Positions 62,852-64,000 of a stretch of 64,000 nt of DNA are shown piece by piece. The notes beneath the pieces are model-generated. The model saw nothing but the letters and a program-made list of their open reading frames with translations. It had not been told where the DNA came from and did not search any database. The translations under genes and the position numbers were made by a program. Position 1 is the first letter of the stretch. Every line of letters starts with the position of its first letter. This DNA is from Mycteria americana. Taxonomy: Eukaryota; Chordata; Aves; Ciconiiformes; Ciconiidae. The stretch covers positions 29,809,501 through 29,873,500 of the forward strand of contig NC_134370.1 in NCBI RefSeq assembly GCF_035582795.1, given 5' to 3'.

Positions 62852-64000
62852 CTAAACAGAATGGGATGGAAAACTGTGGTGAGCCAGTATGGAAAATATT
62901 TTGAGTTCTTTCTGGTATTTCTTTTCAGTGACAATGGCTGACCATAAGATCATCTCCTGAAGGCTCCAGATCTGAATATGTTCATTAAATAACTCATTTA
63001 ATCCAAGAGCATGAGGGCAAAGGCTTGGTCCACTTCTCAGACAGCACATAGCTCTTGTGCAACCATAAATATGCATAGAAATTCTATGTGGAAAAAGAAA
63101 TTAACATATAATAACTGTGGCAGAGTTTGAGGTAGGGAGGAGAGAGGAATAATTAGAGAACCCAAATCAAGCCTGTCATTTCTAAATGCCTCTTTATCAT
63201 AAAGATAGTACTTGCAGTTCAACTAGCTGTATATCTACTCTGATAGCGACCAGTAACAGGCACTGAAAGAACGCAAGAATGAAACAGCTATGGTATCATA
63301 CTCCCCCTTAGTTTCTGGCAGCCTTGGCTTTTAGAAACATACCTAGTATTTACATCAATGCATTTAATACATTTTGTTGGACTTTTATTCCATGAACGTT
63401 TACCTTTTTAACATAATTCATACTTTTTATCTCCACAGCACACTGTGACACAGTTTCACTGTTGTAAGAGGAAAATACTTCCCTTTGTTTTAAAGTATCT
63501 ACCAAAAAGCTCAAAGCTAATGGCCTTTGAGTTTCTGTAATAAGAGAAAAGAATGGTCCTTCAGTATTTACCTTTCCCATGCTTGTCACGATTCAATGGA
63601 TTTTTATTATATCCCTCCTTTGTAATGCTTCTGCCAATTCATTTAATACTTCCTCTACAGAAGCTTTGATAACTTGCCTCAAGCTTTTTCCAGTTCACTT
63701 TTATTCTTTTTAAGTGAGGAGCTAGAATTCAAAAGTGTTTTCAAGATATAGGTGGACTGGAATTAAGACAAAGATTGTAATGTTTTGTTTTCTACTCTTT
63801 TAATCTTTGGTCTATTTCAGAATGTGTTTTGTGCAGGTATTCGAAATGACTCTATCTTCTCAGCAGAGGGAGTTTATTTAGACCCCAACATTATTTGTAA
63901 TTAGGCCATCTTTTCCCCATGTATATTGTTCTTCTGCATTTACAGACATTGAACTTGATGTGCCTCTTTATCCCAAGTAATACAGGTTGATAAGATTTTT
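62852..64000 (-). other. Region upstream of placed exons of the RAP1GDS1-like gene
   Basis: Presumed first intron. No start exon resembling the RAP1GDS1 N-terminus with a phase-1 donor was found and there is no CpG-rich promoter, so exon 1 is probably beyond the window. Confidence 0.5.

Noticed and set aside
63570..63590. ATGGGAAAG followed by gtaaat on the minus strand as a start exon of the RAP1GDS1-like gene
   Set aside because: It leaves phase 0, while the next exon needs one base in phase 1; the phase-1 reading has no upstream ATG before a stop.
1..64000. CRISPR arrays, rRNA, tRNA genes, or prokaryotic operons
   Set aside because: No regular spacer arrays, no recognisable tRNA or rRNA sequence, and the genes are spliced vertebrate genes.

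Overview
The window is vertebrate nuclear DNA and almost certainly avian. The evidence is CR1 non-LTR retrotransposon 3' ends, a sense-oriented LTR of a type I recall as common in neoavian genomes, small exons in AT-rich introns with canonical GT-AG sites, and no operon-like coding. Most of the sequence is intron; long open frames are chance or repeat-derived.

Two genes lie tail to tail. On the + strand is TSPAN14, a TspanC8 tetraspanin. Its eight coding exons between 12418 and 35572 join in phase to a complete 270-residue protein with four membrane segments and the eight large-loop cysteines of the ADAM10-partner subfamily. No non-coding first exon or CpG-island promoter was recognised, so the promoter is probably upstream of position 1. 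The 3' UTR probably runs to a poly(A) signal near 39241, with possible more distal signals near 42681 and 42768.

On the - strand, from beyond the right edge down to 41526, is an armadillo-repeat gene that is a diverged paralogue of RAP1GDS1 (SmgGDS). I placed 13 exons between 62851 and 41526; the first exon is missing. Three things are odd. The exon corresponding to the alternatively spliced ARM exon of human RAP1GDS1 was not found, so the gene resembles the short SmgGDS isoform. One exon (55997-56127) is one base short and frameshifted against the family. The donor of the first placed exon reads GCTAAGT instead of GTAAGT. The gene may be decaying, or the assembly may carry two small indels.

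Human TSPAN5 and RAP1GDS1 are also neighbours in convergent orientation, at 4q23. The pair here (TSPAN14 plus a RAP1GDS1 paralogue) looks like the second copy of that pair from the early-vertebrate genome duplications.

Repeats include three CR1 3' fragments in minus orientation (19.7, 31.1 and 52.1 kb), a tiny CR1 tail (14.05 kb), a decayed plus-strand CR1 (23.6-24.2 kb), a solo-type LTR (22.74-23.32 kb), a possible antisense LTR (5.9-6.4 kb), several C/G and A/C homopolymer tracts, and a perfect 22-bp palindrome at 58.83 kb.
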